The notes under the pieces: model-generated
Database searches by the model: none
Seen by the model: only the letters and a program-made list of their open reading frames with translations
Told to the model about the DNA's origin: nothing
Source: CAJXZP01 sp964195485
GTDB lineage: Bacteria > Bacteroidota > Bacteroidia > Flavobacteriales_G > Salibacteraceae
NCBI GenBank assembly: GCA_964195485.1
Contig: CAXMPG010000044.1
Span: 1-36,807 of the forward strand
Direction of reading: 5' to 3'
Length of the DNA stretch: 36,807 nucleotides
Program-made: the position numbers and the translations under genes
Shown: positions 7,075 through 16,714 of the stretch, in pieces
Layout of the letters: each line of letters opens with the position of its first letter
Position numbering within the stretch: the first letter of the stretch is position 1

Positions 7075-8685
7075 ATGTTACATGGTAAAAATCTTATTGG
7101 ATACCTGAGTTTTGAAAGTGGGAATTCCACTTTTAAAACCGTTAATCCTCACACAAATACAGAAAACCCAACCGTTTTTACAGAAGCAACTCTTGAGGAA
7201 ATAAATTTAGCTACTCAACTTGCTAAAAGTGCGTTTAGTGAATATCAAAATTTCTCTAATCCATCTAAACATGCTTTTCTAAATCAAATCTCCAAAAACA
7301 TATTAAACCTTGGCGAAGACCTTATTGAAATGTATTGTTTAGAATCTGGCTTAGGATTTAAACGTGCTTTAGCAGAAAGAGCTCGTACATTGTGGCAAAT
7401 AAAGCTCTTCTCGAACCATCTTCTTAACGGTGATTGGGTAGACGCATCCATTGATAGAGCCATACCCGATAGAAAACCCAATGCGAAACCAGACCTACGA
7501 AAAATGCTAATTCCGTTAGGACCAGTGGTCGTTTTTGGTTCGAGTAATTTCCCGCTTGCCTACTCTACCGCGGGCGGTGACACCATTTCTGCCTTAGCTG
7601 CTGGATGCCCCGTTATTGTAAAGTCTCATCCTATGCATAGCGGAACCGGAGAGTTAATTGCCCAAGCCATTAAAGAAGCCGCCCAAACCACAGGAATGCC
7701 GGAGGGTATTTTTTCTAACATTAATAGTAGTAATTATGAAGCCGGAACGCATTTAGTTTCCCATCCTGACATAAAGGCGGCAGGTTTTACTGGAAGCATT
7801 ACTGGAGGCCGAGCAATTTTTGATTTAGCAAACCAACGAGAAGAACCCATTCCTGTATTTGCCGAAATGGGAAGCATTAATCCGGTTATTCTTTTTCCAG
7901 ATGCGCTAAAAGAACGAAACCAAGAATTGGCAAAAATATTTGCAAATTCCATTACGCTTGATACTGGACAGTTTTGTACCAATCCCGGATTAATGATTGG
8001 AATTGATAGTGTTGAATTAGATGATTTTATTGGTAATTTATCGAAGGAAATAGTCGCTAAAAAACCATCGTGTATGTTACACCCAAGAATACTGGACAAC
8101 TATAACGTAAACAAGAAACTACTCTGCGATCAAGAGGGTGTAGACCTTGTTGGATGGCACGAAGCAAACACGCCAAGCAACTTTGGACAACAAGCCATTG
8201 CCACTGCAAAGGGAAAAACATTTTTAGCCAATAAAACCCTGCATCTAGAGGTTTTTGGCCCTTTTTCACTCCTTATTTGTTGTACTGATTTTGAAGAAAT
8301 GGAAGCCGTTATTAATTCATTAGAAGGTCAGCTAACCGCTACTATCATTGCACAACCTAATGAATTAGATTATTCTAAAAATATTGTTAGCGCAATACAA
8401 AATCGAGTTGGAAGGTTAATATTCAATGGGGTACCTACCGGAGTAGAAGTTTGTAAATCAATGCACCATGGCGGACCCTATCCTGCTACTTCTAACAGTC
8501 ATTTCACTGCTGTAGGGCATGACGCGATTACCCGTTGGACCCGACCAATTAGTTTTCAAAACTGGCCGGATAACTTATTGCCAAAAGAGCTTCAAAATGA
8601 AAATCCATTAGATATTTTACGTAATATTGACGGAGAATGGACCAAGAAGAAAATGCACAAAAACCAACAAGAACCAGAAAGTTAA
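7075..8685 (+). CDS. Alpha-ketoglutarate-semialdehyde (2,5-dioxovalerate) dehydrogenase-like
   Basis: A 536-residue NAD(P)+-dependent aldehyde dehydrogenase. Visible landmarks are VVVFGSSNFPLAYS (substrate/cofactor region), GCPVIVKSHPMHSGTGEL, the fold motif GFTGSITGGRAIFDLA, general base Glu264 in FAEMGSINP, and catalytic nucleophile Cys301 in TGQFCTNPGL. Sequence and length match the KGSADH branch, which oxidises 2,5-dioxopentanoate to 2-oxoglutarate at the end of non-phosphorylative pentose, uronate/glucarate or hydroxyproline routes. None of those pathway enzymes is next to it here, so the true substrate is uncertain. It overlaps the next gene by 49 nt, which implies co-expression. Confidence 0.88.
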   Translation: MLHGKNLIGYLSFESGNSTFKTVNPHTNTENPTVFTEATLEEINLATQLAKSAFSEYQNFSNPSKHAFLNQISKNILNLGEDLIEMYCLESGLGFKRALAERARTLWQIKLFSNHLLNGDWVDASIDRAIPDRKPNAKPDLRKMLIPLGPVVVFGSSNFPLAYSTAGGDTISALAAGCPVIVKSHPMHSGTGELIAQAIKEAAQTTGMPEGIFSNINSSNYEAGTHLVSHPDIKAAGFTGSITGGRAIFDLANQREEPIPVFAEMGSINPVILFPDALKERNQELAKIFANSITLDTGQFCTNPGLMIGIDSVELDDFIGNLSKEIVAKKPSCMLHPRILDNYNVNKKLLCDQEGVDLVGWHEANTPSNFGQQAIATAKGKTFLANKTLHLEVFGPFSLLICCTDFEEMEAVINSLEGQLTATIIAQPNELDYSKNIVSAIQNRVGRLIFNGVPTGVEVCKSMHHGGPYPATSNSHFTAVGHDAITRWTRPISFQNWPDNLLPKELQNENPLDILRNIDGEWTKKKMHKNQQEPES

Positions 8686-9620
8686 TCCGCTGGTTTATTG
8701 GTCTCTTTTTATTAGGATTTATTGCCCTTAATTTTATTGCGGCATTTCAAGCGTGGAATTTCACCCATTTTCTGGAACCAGATACACAAGCCACTCATTT
8801 AAATGAACATAGCTCATTTAGTCATAAATTAGAGTCCATTGTTTTCGGAGTAAAAATACCTAAACCTCAAAACAACCCCATTGATTTAGACTTTATTGAA
8901 GTGGACACCATTTCTGGTACAGTAAACTTAGAAGTTTGGCGATTTGACATGGAGCCATCGTTGGGGGTAGTTGCATTATTTCATGGATACAAGTCTTCAA
9001 AATCTGCTTTATGGAATGAAGCTCAGGCATTTTACAGAATGGGTTATACGGTGGTCTTAGTGGATTTCAGAGCTTCTGGAAACTCTGATGGCAACCAATG
9101 TAGTATGGGATATTATGAAGCCTTAGATGTAGCCAATACATTGAAATGGTGTCAAGAGAGTTACCCAGAACAAAAAATATTCTTATACGGAGTCTCCATG
9201 GGTGCAGCCGCAATCTTAAGAGCAGTTAGCGAGCTAGATACAAACCCAGATGGAATCTTACTCCAAAGTTCATTTTCTAATTTGCTGGCCACTTCAAAGA
9301 ACCGATTTGAATTAATGGGTTTACCTCAATTTCCTGCGGCTCATTTGCTCACTTTTTGGAGCGGATATTTAAATGACTTTAATGCTTTTAAACATAACCC
9401 TGGTAAGTATGCCAAAAACGTTAACTGCCCTACCCTGCTTATACATGGAATGTTAGACAACAGGGTCTCCTGGGAGGCTTCAAAAGAGATATATGATAAC
9501 TTAAATGGCAAAAAAGAGTTTGCTGTTTTCAGTAATTCTGGCCATGAGTCTATATTAAATCACGAAGAAGCAAATTGGGTATATTTAGTTACTAACTTCA
9601 TGCAAACGCATAATCATTAA
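8637..9620 (+). CDS. Membrane-anchored alpha/beta hydrolase
   Basis: A 327-residue serine hydrolase. Residues about 15-40 (LIRWFIGLFLLGFIALNFIA) form one N-terminal membrane anchor. The fold follows: HGYKSSKSALW (oxyanion region), VDFRASGNSDG, nucleophile elbow GVSMGA, acid region LLIHGMLDNRVSW and catalytic His in NSGHESILN. It resembles the BAAT/FrsA-like peptidase S9 or acyl-hydrolase type common in Bacteroidota, but the substrate cannot be told. ATG 8637 lies 49 nt inside the preceding gene. It is the only Met before the anchor, so I accept the overlap as real translational coupling. Confidence 0.85.
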   Translation: MDQEENAQKPTRTRKLIRWFIGLFLLGFIALNFIAAFQAWNFTHFLEPDTQATHLNEHSSFSHKLESIVFGVKIPKPQNNPIDLDFIEVDTISGTVNLEVWRFDMEPSLGVVALFHGYKSSKSALWNEAQAFYRMGYTVVLVDFRASGNSDGNQCSMGYYEALDVANTLKWCQESYPEQKIFLYGVSMGAAAILRAVSELDTNPDGILLQSSFSNLLATSKNRFELMGLPQFPAAHLLTFWSGYLNDFNAFKHNPGKYAKNVNCPTLLIHGMLDNRVSWEASKEIYDNLNGKKEFAVFSNSGHESILNHEEANWVYLVTNFMQTHNH

Positions 9621-9651
9621 CCTTACATTTGACGCTTTCAAAAAATAAACT

Positions 9652-10701
9652 ATGCTAGACTTTTCTACGGTATTAATTAACGAATTAGCCATTCATCGTG
9701 TAGGTAATAAACATAATGAAGAAGATTTCTTTATTTCACAATCCTCGTTTCCGTTAAATGATGGACTTGAATTAATGATGCTTGATTATTTCGTGAAGCC
9801 GTTTATGAAATTACAAGATTCTAATCAGTTTACCCATGAGATTGAGTTGTCTTACAACGAGTTAAATGGAATCAGCAAAGATATTTTCGCTAATCCTAGT
9901 TCACTATATATCAATTCAGTAAAGATTCTAAAGCATTTACACGAGCAGAGTCAACATCCGCACATTAAGACCGGTGATTTATTTATAGCTCACTTTTCTG
10001 ACATCCTTTACCAAGATAAAATGGTGGATGCTATCGGCATTTTTAAATCAGAAAATAAAACTTCATTTCTTAAAATTGACCAAGAGGCAACCAACTTAGA
10101 AGTACTGGAACAACAAGGTATTGACATTAAAAAGCTAGACAAGGGCTGCTTTATTTTTAATACCGAAGAAGAAGACGGATTTAGAGTTTTTCAAGTGGAT
10201 AGTAACAATTATGATACAGAATATTGGTTACGGGAGTTTTTAGGAATAACGCCTATTCAAGATGAAGTTTTTCACACGAAAGAATACGTAAACTTGTGTA
10301 AAGACTTTGCAAAGGAAGTGGTTCAAGTCACGGATAGTAAAACGGAAGAAATTAACTTTTTAAATAAGTCCTTAAAATACTTGGAACGCAACGAGAACAT
10401 TGACGTAGAGGATTTTAAAGAAAGCGTACTAGATTCTGAAGAAAAAAAGCAAGAATTTGACCAGTACAAATCCATGTACGAAAATCAAAATAGTGTAGCT
10501 ATTCCTGATGCTTTTACGGTGTCTTTACCGGTCATAGAAAAGCAGAAGAAAAAAATCAAAAACGAAATAAAGTTAGATACTAATATTCAGATTAAAATTG
10601 GCGTCAACAATCCAGATTCTATTGAGAAATTCATTGAACAAGGATATGACCACGAAAAAGGAATGAGCTTCTACAAGGTGTACTTTAATAATGAATTGTA
10701 A
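9652..10701 (+). CDS. Nucleoid-associated protein, NdpA/YejK-like (NA37)
   Basis: A 349-residue soluble protein with no signal or membrane segment. The start (VLINELAIHRVGNK), the segment FIAHFSDILYQDKMVDAIGIF and a Lys-rich C-terminus match the 37-kDa nucleoid-associated protein family, whose E. coli member YejK/NdpA associates with the nucleoid and with topoisomerases. It begins 31 nt after the hydrolase with no visible terminator, so it is probably in the same transcript. It converges on the MscS-like gene with only 15 nt between stops. Family confidence is good; cellular role is inferred. Confidence 0.82.
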   Translation: MLDFSTVLINELAIHRVGNKHNEEDFFISQSSFPLNDGLELMMLDYFVKPFMKLQDSNQFTHEIELSYNELNGISKDIFANPSSLYINSVKILKHLHEQSQHPHIKTGDLFIAHFSDILYQDKMVDAIGIFKSENKTSFLKIDQEATNLEVLEQQGIDIKKLDKGCFIFNTEEEDGFRVFQVDSNNYDTEYWLREFLGITPIQDEVFHTKEYVNLCKDFAKEVVQVTDSKTEEINFLNKSLKYLERNENIDVEDFKESVLDSEEKKQEFDQYKSMYENQNSVAIPDAFTVSLPVIEKQKKKIKNEIKLDTNIQIKIGVNNPDSIEKFIEQGYDHEKGMSFYKVYFNNEL

Positions 10702-10716
10702 GCTTTAATCCTTCTA

Positions 10717-11466
10717 TTATTCCGCCAAAAACTCCGAACCTTTAAGCGCTTTATTTAAGGCCAATTCTACGAGTTTTCCACTTTCTGCACTTTGTGTATG
10801 AATTAACACGCGTAATAATGTTCCTGTTTCGTTTAATTCTATAACCTCCACTATTACCGGATGCGTAAGCATGGTATATGGAATTTGCATGGCTTCTACT
10901 TTCAACTTCTTAATCGCTGATTCTACTGGGATTTCGGGTTTAAATTTCACGGTAACCGAACACATTTCATTCTTTGAATTACGCTCTAGTTTCCGAACTT
11001 TAAAATCACTTAAATTCCGGTACGAAATAAATGCAACATCCCCTCCATCTAATCGTATCTGCAGAGATCTTATCCCTAGATTCAAAATAACACCGCTAAA
11101 ATCTTTATTTGATAAGAAATCACCCTCATCAATGCGGTTCTCAAATTTCACGATGACCCCATTCACAATATCCCTCCAATACTTGCCTCCAATAATAAAA
11201 AGGACTCCAAGTACCACTACCGAAACTAAAAAGCTCTTATTCAGCATAAAAATCAACAAAGTAAGAATCACAAAGAGCCAAATTCCGATCTCAATTCTTG
11301 GCCATGCGCTATGTACTCTTTGGTTCCAGATTTCTGATTTCACCAATACAAATAGGTACCTTCTTATTAACTTTAATAATAAAAACGTAGCCAACACTGC
11401 CAAACCCACAATTATGAGCGCTTGGATAGGTAACACGGATATATTTAGTAACTCAGACTTGCTCAT
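10717..11466 (-). CDS. MscS-like mechanosensitive channel family protein
   Basis: A 249-residue inner-membrane protein with three hydrophobic segments: about 11-36, 58-75, and a pore-lining-like helix at 80-95. A compact beta domain with the MscS signature order follows: WRDIVNGVIVKFENRIDEGDF, then ILNLGIRSLQIRL and GGDVAFISYRNL, and an alpha/beta C-terminal domain. This corresponds to the minimal MscS core. The gene starts in the stop of the SLC12-ATPase gene (ATGA overlap, 11463-11466), so translation is coupled. Family MscS channels release solutes under membrane tension; gating and selectivity here are unknown. Confidence 0.8.
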   Translation of the reverse strand: MSKSELLNISVLPIQALIIVGLAVLATFLLLKLIRRYLFVLVKSEIWNQRVHSAWPRIEIGIWLFVILTLLIFMLNKSFLVSVVVLGVLFIIGGKYWRDIVNGVIVKFENRIDEGDFLSNKDFSGVILNLGIRSLQIRLDGGDVAFISYRNLSDFKVRKLERNSKNEMCSVTVKFKPEIPVESAIKKLKVEAMQIPYTMLTHPVIVEVIELNETGTLLRVLIHTQSAESGKLVELALNKALKGSEFLAE

Positions 11467-14400
11467 TCAAATTTCTTAAGATAGTTCTGTGTTTTTAATT
11501 GTTCAATAATCGGTTTTAAAACCAATGGCTCAATGGCAAAAGTGTTTTTAGAGACTTCTTTAATCAGCTTCGTATATTTTAATTCTTTCACCACACTATT
11601 TACCATGGATTTATCCTGTAAATGAAAGATTTCAATCATATTATTTAGGTGTAACCTTTCGTGTAATACGAGATGAGTTAACAGCATAGCCCAAGCTACC
11701 GGAAGAACAGAGGGTAATTTATCTGCTTTAAAATCAGATACAAAAACGGTTTCATCTTCAAAACGCTCAATACTTGCCAACCAACGCAACATGGCTACAC
11801 CAATATTCCCATTGGCTTCAGAGGCATACTTTTCAAAATGTTTTAGCAACTCTCTTTTGGTCGGCTTTTTATCTGGCTTGTGGCTGAATGCTACTTTTAT
11901 TCCGGCTAATTGATGCCGTTCAAACATTAACTCTGACAACTCTCTATTGTTAGCTGGAGGTATAATAATAGTTGCAGCTAACACGGTATCTATATTGGTT
12001 AATTGTCTTGCCAAGTCATACGCAAAAGTATTCATAGTCAATACAAAATGATGTTGGTTTCCGTACCGCTCAATAAGCCAAACGAGCTGATCAATAAACC
12101 TTCCGCCATCATGCATTCTTAGCCACCACAGCTCTAATTTATTAAACGCAAAAACACTTCCTTCTGGAATTGCGCTCATGATATTAAAGAACGATCCTTC
12201 TACACCGGTCGCCTTTTGAAAGGCTTCTAGTAAGCTAGACCCTTTATTTATTCCTTGGGCGGGAGGTATAACTCTAATTATTTTCTTTGGGTTAATCTTG
12301 TGAATAAGTGATTCGGCAAAATGAGATTTCCCAGCTAATGGCTCACTAATAACCAAAACGCCACCTGTTTCGCCTTTGTTTAAAGCAGAAATAGCTTGTT
12401 CCATCTCGAAATCTCTATTTATGGCCATTTGCATATTAAACACTTGTTTACCCGAAAACAAATGTCTGTAATACGTAGGTAGAGAAGCGATAACCTCATC
12501 CTTTAGCGTGTTAAGCTCCACAAAATTCCGGAACATTTTCCGCTTATTAACCAAGGTTTTATTTCGGTCATTAAACTCTGCCATTCGGAGTTGATGTTGT
12601 TTTCTCCTGATTTCAAATACCGAACTTGACATCCAACGTACCGCTACTTCTTTAACTCTTTCTATATTCTCAAAAAAACCTTTGTACCCTTTTTGAATAT
12701 GTACAAACCTACTCAGGCTAGAGGATGTTGTTAAAAGCTCCGACATACTTAACTTATCCGTTAATTCTGAAAACTGCTTTTCTAAAGTGCTTAAAAACTC
12801 TTTTTCCGTGTTTTCAATGGCTTCATTTAACTCAATGAAGTCAGCTTTAAGTTTATCCTTGATTTCCTTAACTTGGCTATCGGAATCGGCATTTTGATTA
12901 TTTTCAATATCATTAATAAACGAAATTCTTGAACCTATTTCTTCAAACTTACTGGTTAGGATATTATAGGTATGTGTAATTCTACGATTGAGCGGTTCAA
13001 TAAAATCAAGCTCTATGTAATAATCGGCTATTTTTTGAAGGTCTACCGTGATTTGCTCCACATCCTCCTCCTGAAAATCTTCAAAATTTAGAATAGAATC
13101 CTCTCTAATTAAATCTACCGTTTCTGGAAGACTGCCAATATTATCTCTTAACTCTTCATGGATTCGAGACAAAAACTCGGATGGGTTATGACTTAACAGC
13201 TCATTTTCATCAAAAGACACCAATCTAGCATCACTCCCTTCGTTCTCAACTTCAAATAGCGAATCCAAATGCCTCGAAAGACGTTTAAACATTCCAAACA
13301 CCCCTATTCTAATGTCTCTACCCACTTTCTCTTTCAAGAAAACCAACTCAATATGCAGTCCAGTAGTAATTACCCAAGCTCTAAATAAATTATTAAATAA
13401 GCGTTGGTTTCGCTCCCAGAACTGCGCATAATCTCCAATTTCATTTCTTTTTGCAGAAACCTCTCGATGACTTAGGTCATCATCTAAGTCCTCCACAATC
13501 GTGTTTACATCAATCCTAACTACTAACTCGGCAATTTTGAGAATCATTTCACGATCCCTATAATTAGCTGTTTTTAATAATTGTTCTGGTTTATCTTGAA
13601 TAAATTCAATTTGCTCTGATAAGCCTTGAAGAATATTTTTCTTTGCATCGTTAATTAATACGGTTCTTTTCTCCGGCTCAATCATTATAGACCCTAGCAG
13701 TTCCTCTAATACAACTACAGAACGCTCTCGTAAAGCTTTTACATTTAACGCCTCAATCATACCTAGGTCATGAAGCATTTTCTTGATGTTATCTAAGTTC
13801 GTGGTGGCTTCATAATATTGAAGCATATCTTTCCAATCCACCGTAATAGATGCGTTTTTAAATAACTTTAAAATTATACTTTTCTCTCTTTTTAACCATT
13901 TAGCATCGAAAGAATCGTTGGGCTTAATCACCAATTCTTGTTGCGTTAAGTACTTCTTTACCGTGTCAGGAGCATTATTAAAAATTGAAGCACGTTGGTT
14001 TTGCCACTTGTCAATCTCCTTATCTAACAACTCCGTTAAATACGTGGTTTTATCATTCGCAAACATCTCTAAGGTAGCAATAGTTTTCTCGCTCAAAATA
14101 GCGTACTGCTTGCGAAAGTTCACATTACTTTTTTTATTCTCTATCTCCTTAAAAAACGTTTCAAACAAACCTTTGTAAGATTCGAAAATATAAATGTAAG
14201 CGCCACCAATAACGGTAATCACTTTATCGGTGAATTTTTTATTACTGGAATTTAAACTTAGTTCTAAGTCGAAAAAGACCTTATTCAAAACGGAATCAAA
14301 CGGTAAAACCAATTCCTCCAATTCCAGCAATTTTACTTCTTGGACTTTTTTGCGAACCTTTGGCGCTAGACCTAATCTAATTTCAGAAAATTGAGAAGAA

Positions 14401-16535
14401 GCTCTCACCATTAACGTAGTACCAATATTATTCAAAAGGTTATTCGTCTTTTCCACGTAGGTATTTGGGTCAAATATCTTTTCAGGAACTCCAATAAAAA
14501 CCAAATCGGTAAAATTGGAGTAATGCTTCATTAGTTCGAATATAGATAGCTTCTCGGTACTATTATTAATGATTTTAATTTCTGCGTGTAATCTAAATTC
14601 ATTCAGTACATCATTAATACGTCCTGAAATTTCGCTGCGATCTGTATTATCTTCATTTACTAATAGCACCCTCACTTTAGCGTTTGCCCAACGTTGAGAG
14701 GACAAAATAAACTTCACCAAACGAATATTAAGAATTACATTATTACTAATTCCTCTCCACCATAAGTCAATAGTTTCATACTTTCCAAAACCTTTCTCCT
14801 CATCGTAATCAAGATAAAGCACGTTGTAATCTAAATCAATTAAAGATTGCGTAAGATTCGCAAAATGAGCGGGGTGTTCCGTTTTTCTAGCCCATCCCAT
14901 TAGAACGGTGTTTGGCTCAATTCCTGAAAACCCATACACACTCGCTATGGTTTCAATTCCGGTATAGACATCTTGAACCTCTTGACGTCTAGTAAAGATT
15001 CCATCCTCCCGAATATCTGCGTTGTTAACACCTTTATCTTTTTTAGGGAAGAGTACTTTTGCATCTGGACTTTCAATTAAATCAAAATTGGATATCATAC
15101 CTGAGCGACCACCTAAGTCTTGGGATACTTCAATTAAATAAGGTCTTTTTTCTGTTCCACCGGAAAAAAGTAAAATATTAGGACGCCAATAGTTTTGGTT
15201 CTCCTCCATTCCATCCATTTTCCTTAAGCCTGCTTTTACGACAGAAGACCAAACACTTCCCCAAATATCACCGGTATTTAAGCTCATTTCTTTTCTTTTC
15301 AAAAAGAAGTACATGCCAAACAATACCAAATACGCAATAACCATTGCTACAGGATCCATTTGGAACATTACCGTGAAAGTGGCTAGAAACCCAATGGCAC
15401 CCACCCATTTACTCACTTTGAATTTAGGAGAAAAGTCACTGTTAGCCCAACTTTCTAGAAAAAACGAAAGATTTATGAAGTTATAGGCCATCAAGTAAAA
15501 AATAGAAACCAAACGCGCAATGGCATCTAACTCTCCAATAAGAACGCCTATTTCGGCAATGATAATGGTTAATATTAAGGCATTTCTTGGTTCATTTGAT
15601 TTCCCAACTCCGGTAGCAAAAATTTTAGAGAATGGTGTAATATTATCTACACTCATGGCTTGGAAGATTCGAGGCCCACCTAATAACCCGCCTAAAGCAG
15701 ATGACAATGTTGCTCCCCAAATACCGGCAATAACAAACGGTGCGAAAAGGGCAATATCCATTAAGACATTGTAATTAGTTTGCAGTATACCTTCATCAAC
15801 GTTTGTACTCAAATAGACCGCTAAAATCAAGTAAATGACTAAACCTACCCCAATAGCTAAAAGGGTTCCAACTGGTATATCTTTTTTCGGGTCTTTCAAG
15901 TCGCCACTCATTGCAATACCAGCAGTAAAACCAGTTACCGCGGGGAAAAATATTCCAAATAGTACCGCAAATGAAACCTCTTGATTATCTGAGATTACAT
16001 TTACAGGGTCAAGTGAAATCTCAGGATTTCCAGTAAAGATGGCAAAAAGTGACAAAATAATTGCCGCTAAAATAAAATACTGTGATTTTATAGCTACCGA
16101 TGTACTTATATAGACCAGTGCAGTTAAAAGTAGCAGCGCTAAAGTACCCGATACACGGAAGTCGTTAATGGAAGAGCCCATTCCTAAAACGGGGTTGAAA
16201 TTCTCTGCAAATCCAATAAGGTAAAGAGCAATACTTAAAGAGGTGGCAATAAACAACGTATATCCAATGGCTCCGCCCATAGGCAAACCTAAACTCCGTG
16301 AAAGCACATAATACACTCCACCTGCCTTCACCTGTTTATTGGTGGCAATAGATGAGATACTTAAACCTGTAGCGACAGAAATTACGTGGGCAATAAGAAT
16401 TATTACGATAGAACCTGTGAGGCCAGCATGGCCTACTACCCAACCCAAACGCATGTACATTATCACACCTAAAATGGTCAGAATAGAAGGGGTGAAAACC
16501 CCTGCAAAAAATCCAAATTTCTTTTGTGAAGCCAA
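11463..16535 (-). CDS. SLC12-like cation-chloride cotransporter fused to a C-terminal P-loop ATPase
   Basis: A 1690-residue protein. Residues 1-410 form a multi-span APC-fold transporter with SLC12 hallmarks: KFGFFAGVFTPSILTILGVI, GGVYYVLSRSLGLP, PAVTGFTAGIAMSGDLKDP and GGLLGGPRIFQAMSVDNI. Residues 430-715 match an SLC12 cytoplasmic tail (NYWRPNILLFSGG near 455, DLWWRGISNN near 595). Residues about 720-1350 are long, helical and charged, with no family I recognise. From 1350 comes an ATPase-like module: YYRHLFSGKQ, a Walker A variant SEPLAGKS at 1397-1404, a Walker B-like FNKLELWW around 1464-1471, then a winged-helix-like C-terminus. Bacterial SLC12 relatives are usually much shorter (about 450-750 residues). 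The TTG start at 16535 is required: the first ATG would cut transmembrane helix 1, and a stop lies just upstream. It is translationally coupled to the MscS-like gene. Confidence 0.85.
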   Translation of the reverse strand: MASQKKFGFFAGVFTPSILTILGVIMYMRLGWVVGHAGLTGSIVIILIAHVISVATGLSISSIATNKQVKAGGVYYVLSRSLGLPMGGAIGYTLFIATSLSIALYLIGFAENFNPVLGMGSSINDFRVSGTLALLLLTALVYISTSVAIKSQYFILAAIILSLFAIFTGNPEISLDPVNVISDNQEVSFAVLFGIFFPAVTGFTAGIAMSGDLKDPKKDIPVGTLLAIGVGLVIYLILAVYLSTNVDEGILQTNYNVLMDIALFAPFVIAGIWGATLSSALGGLLGGPRIFQAMSVDNITPFSKIFATGVGKSNEPRNALILTIIIAEIGVLIGELDAIARLVSIFYLMAYNFINLSFFLESWANSDFSPKFKVSKWVGAIGFLATFTVMFQMDPVAMVIAYLVLFGMYFFLKRKEMSLNTGDIWGSVWSSVVKAGLRKMDGMEENQNYWRPNILLFSGGTEKRPYLIEVSQDLGGRSGMISNFDLIESPDAKVLFPKKDKGVNNADIREDGIFTRRQEVQDVYTGIETIASVYGFSGIEPNTVLMGWARKTEHPAHFANLTQSLIDLDYNVLYLDYDEEKGFGKYETIDLWWRGISNNVILNIRLVKFILSSQRWANAKVRVLLVNEDNTDRSEISGRINDVLNEFRLHAEIKIINNSTEKLSIFELMKHYSNFTDLVFIGVPEKIFDPNTYVEKTNNLLNNIGTTLMVRASSQFSEIRLGLAPKVRKKVQEVKLLELEELVLPFDSVLNKVFFDLELSLNSSNKKFTDKVITVIGGAYIYIFESYKGLFETFFKEIENKKSNVNFRKQYAILSEKTIATLEMFANDKTTYLTELLDKEIDKWQNQRASIFNNAPDTVKKYLTQQELVIKPNDSFDAKWLKREKSIILKLFKNASITVDWKDMLQYYEATTNLDNIKKMLHDLGMIEALNVKALRERSVVVLEELLGSIMIEPEKRTVLINDAKKNILQGLSEQIEFIQDKPEQLLKTANYRDREMILKIAELVVRIDVNTIVEDLDDDLSHREVSAKRNEIGDYAQFWERNQRLFNNLFRAWVITTGLHIELVFLKEKVGRDIRIGVFGMFKRLSRHLDSLFEVENEGSDARLVSFDENELLSHNPSEFLSRIHEELRDNIGSLPETVDLIREDSILNFEDFQEEDVEQITVDLQKIADYYIELDFIEPLNRRITHTYNILTSKFEEIGSRISFINDIENNQNADSDSQVKEIKDKLKADFIELNEAIENTEKEFLSTLEKQFSELTDKLSMSELLTTSSSLSRFVHIQKGYKGFFENIERVKEVAVRWMSSSVFEIRRKQHQLRMAEFNDRNKTLVNKRKMFRNFVELNTLKDEVIASLPTYYRHLFSGKQVFNMQMAINRDFEMEQAISALNKGETGGVLVISEPLAGKSHFAESLIHKINPKKIIRVIPPAQGINKGSSLLEAFQKATGVEGSFFNIMSAIPEGSVFAFNKLELWWLRMHDGGRFIDQLVWLIERYGNQHHFVLTMNTFAYDLARQLTNIDTVLAATIIIPPANNRELSELMFERHQLAGIKVAFSHKPDKKPTKRELLKHFEKYASEANGNIGVAMLRWLASIERFEDETVFVSDFKADKLPSVLPVAWAMLLTHLVLHERLHLNNMIEIFHLQDKSMVNSVVKELKYTKLIKEVSKNTFAIEPLVLKPIIEQLKTQNYLKKFE

Positions 16536-16563
16536 ATTGAACGTTTAATAATGTTAGAGTTTC

Positions 16564-16571
16564 AAAGATAG
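16564..16571 (-). promoter_or_regulatory. -7 promoter box for the SLC12-ATPase/MscS operon
   Basis: On the minus strand TATCTTTG matches TAnnTTTG exactly and ends 28 nt before the TTG start. No TTG at the usual -33 spacing is seen. Confidence 0.5.
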
Positions 16572-16714
16572 TCATTGAGGTAAATTATTAAAACTTAACC
16601 AAGGCTCATTTAAAAACATTATTCCACACAATATGGATACATTATTAAGAGTAAAAGTATTATCCAACTAGGTTAAAAGGCTAATTCGCTAAAGAGTGAA
16701 TCTATCAAGTTGAT

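Noticed and set aside
10871..11479. Plus-strand open frame of about 200 codons opposite the MscS-like gene
   Set aside because: It is antisense to a well-supported membrane protein, has no recognisable domain and no start context.
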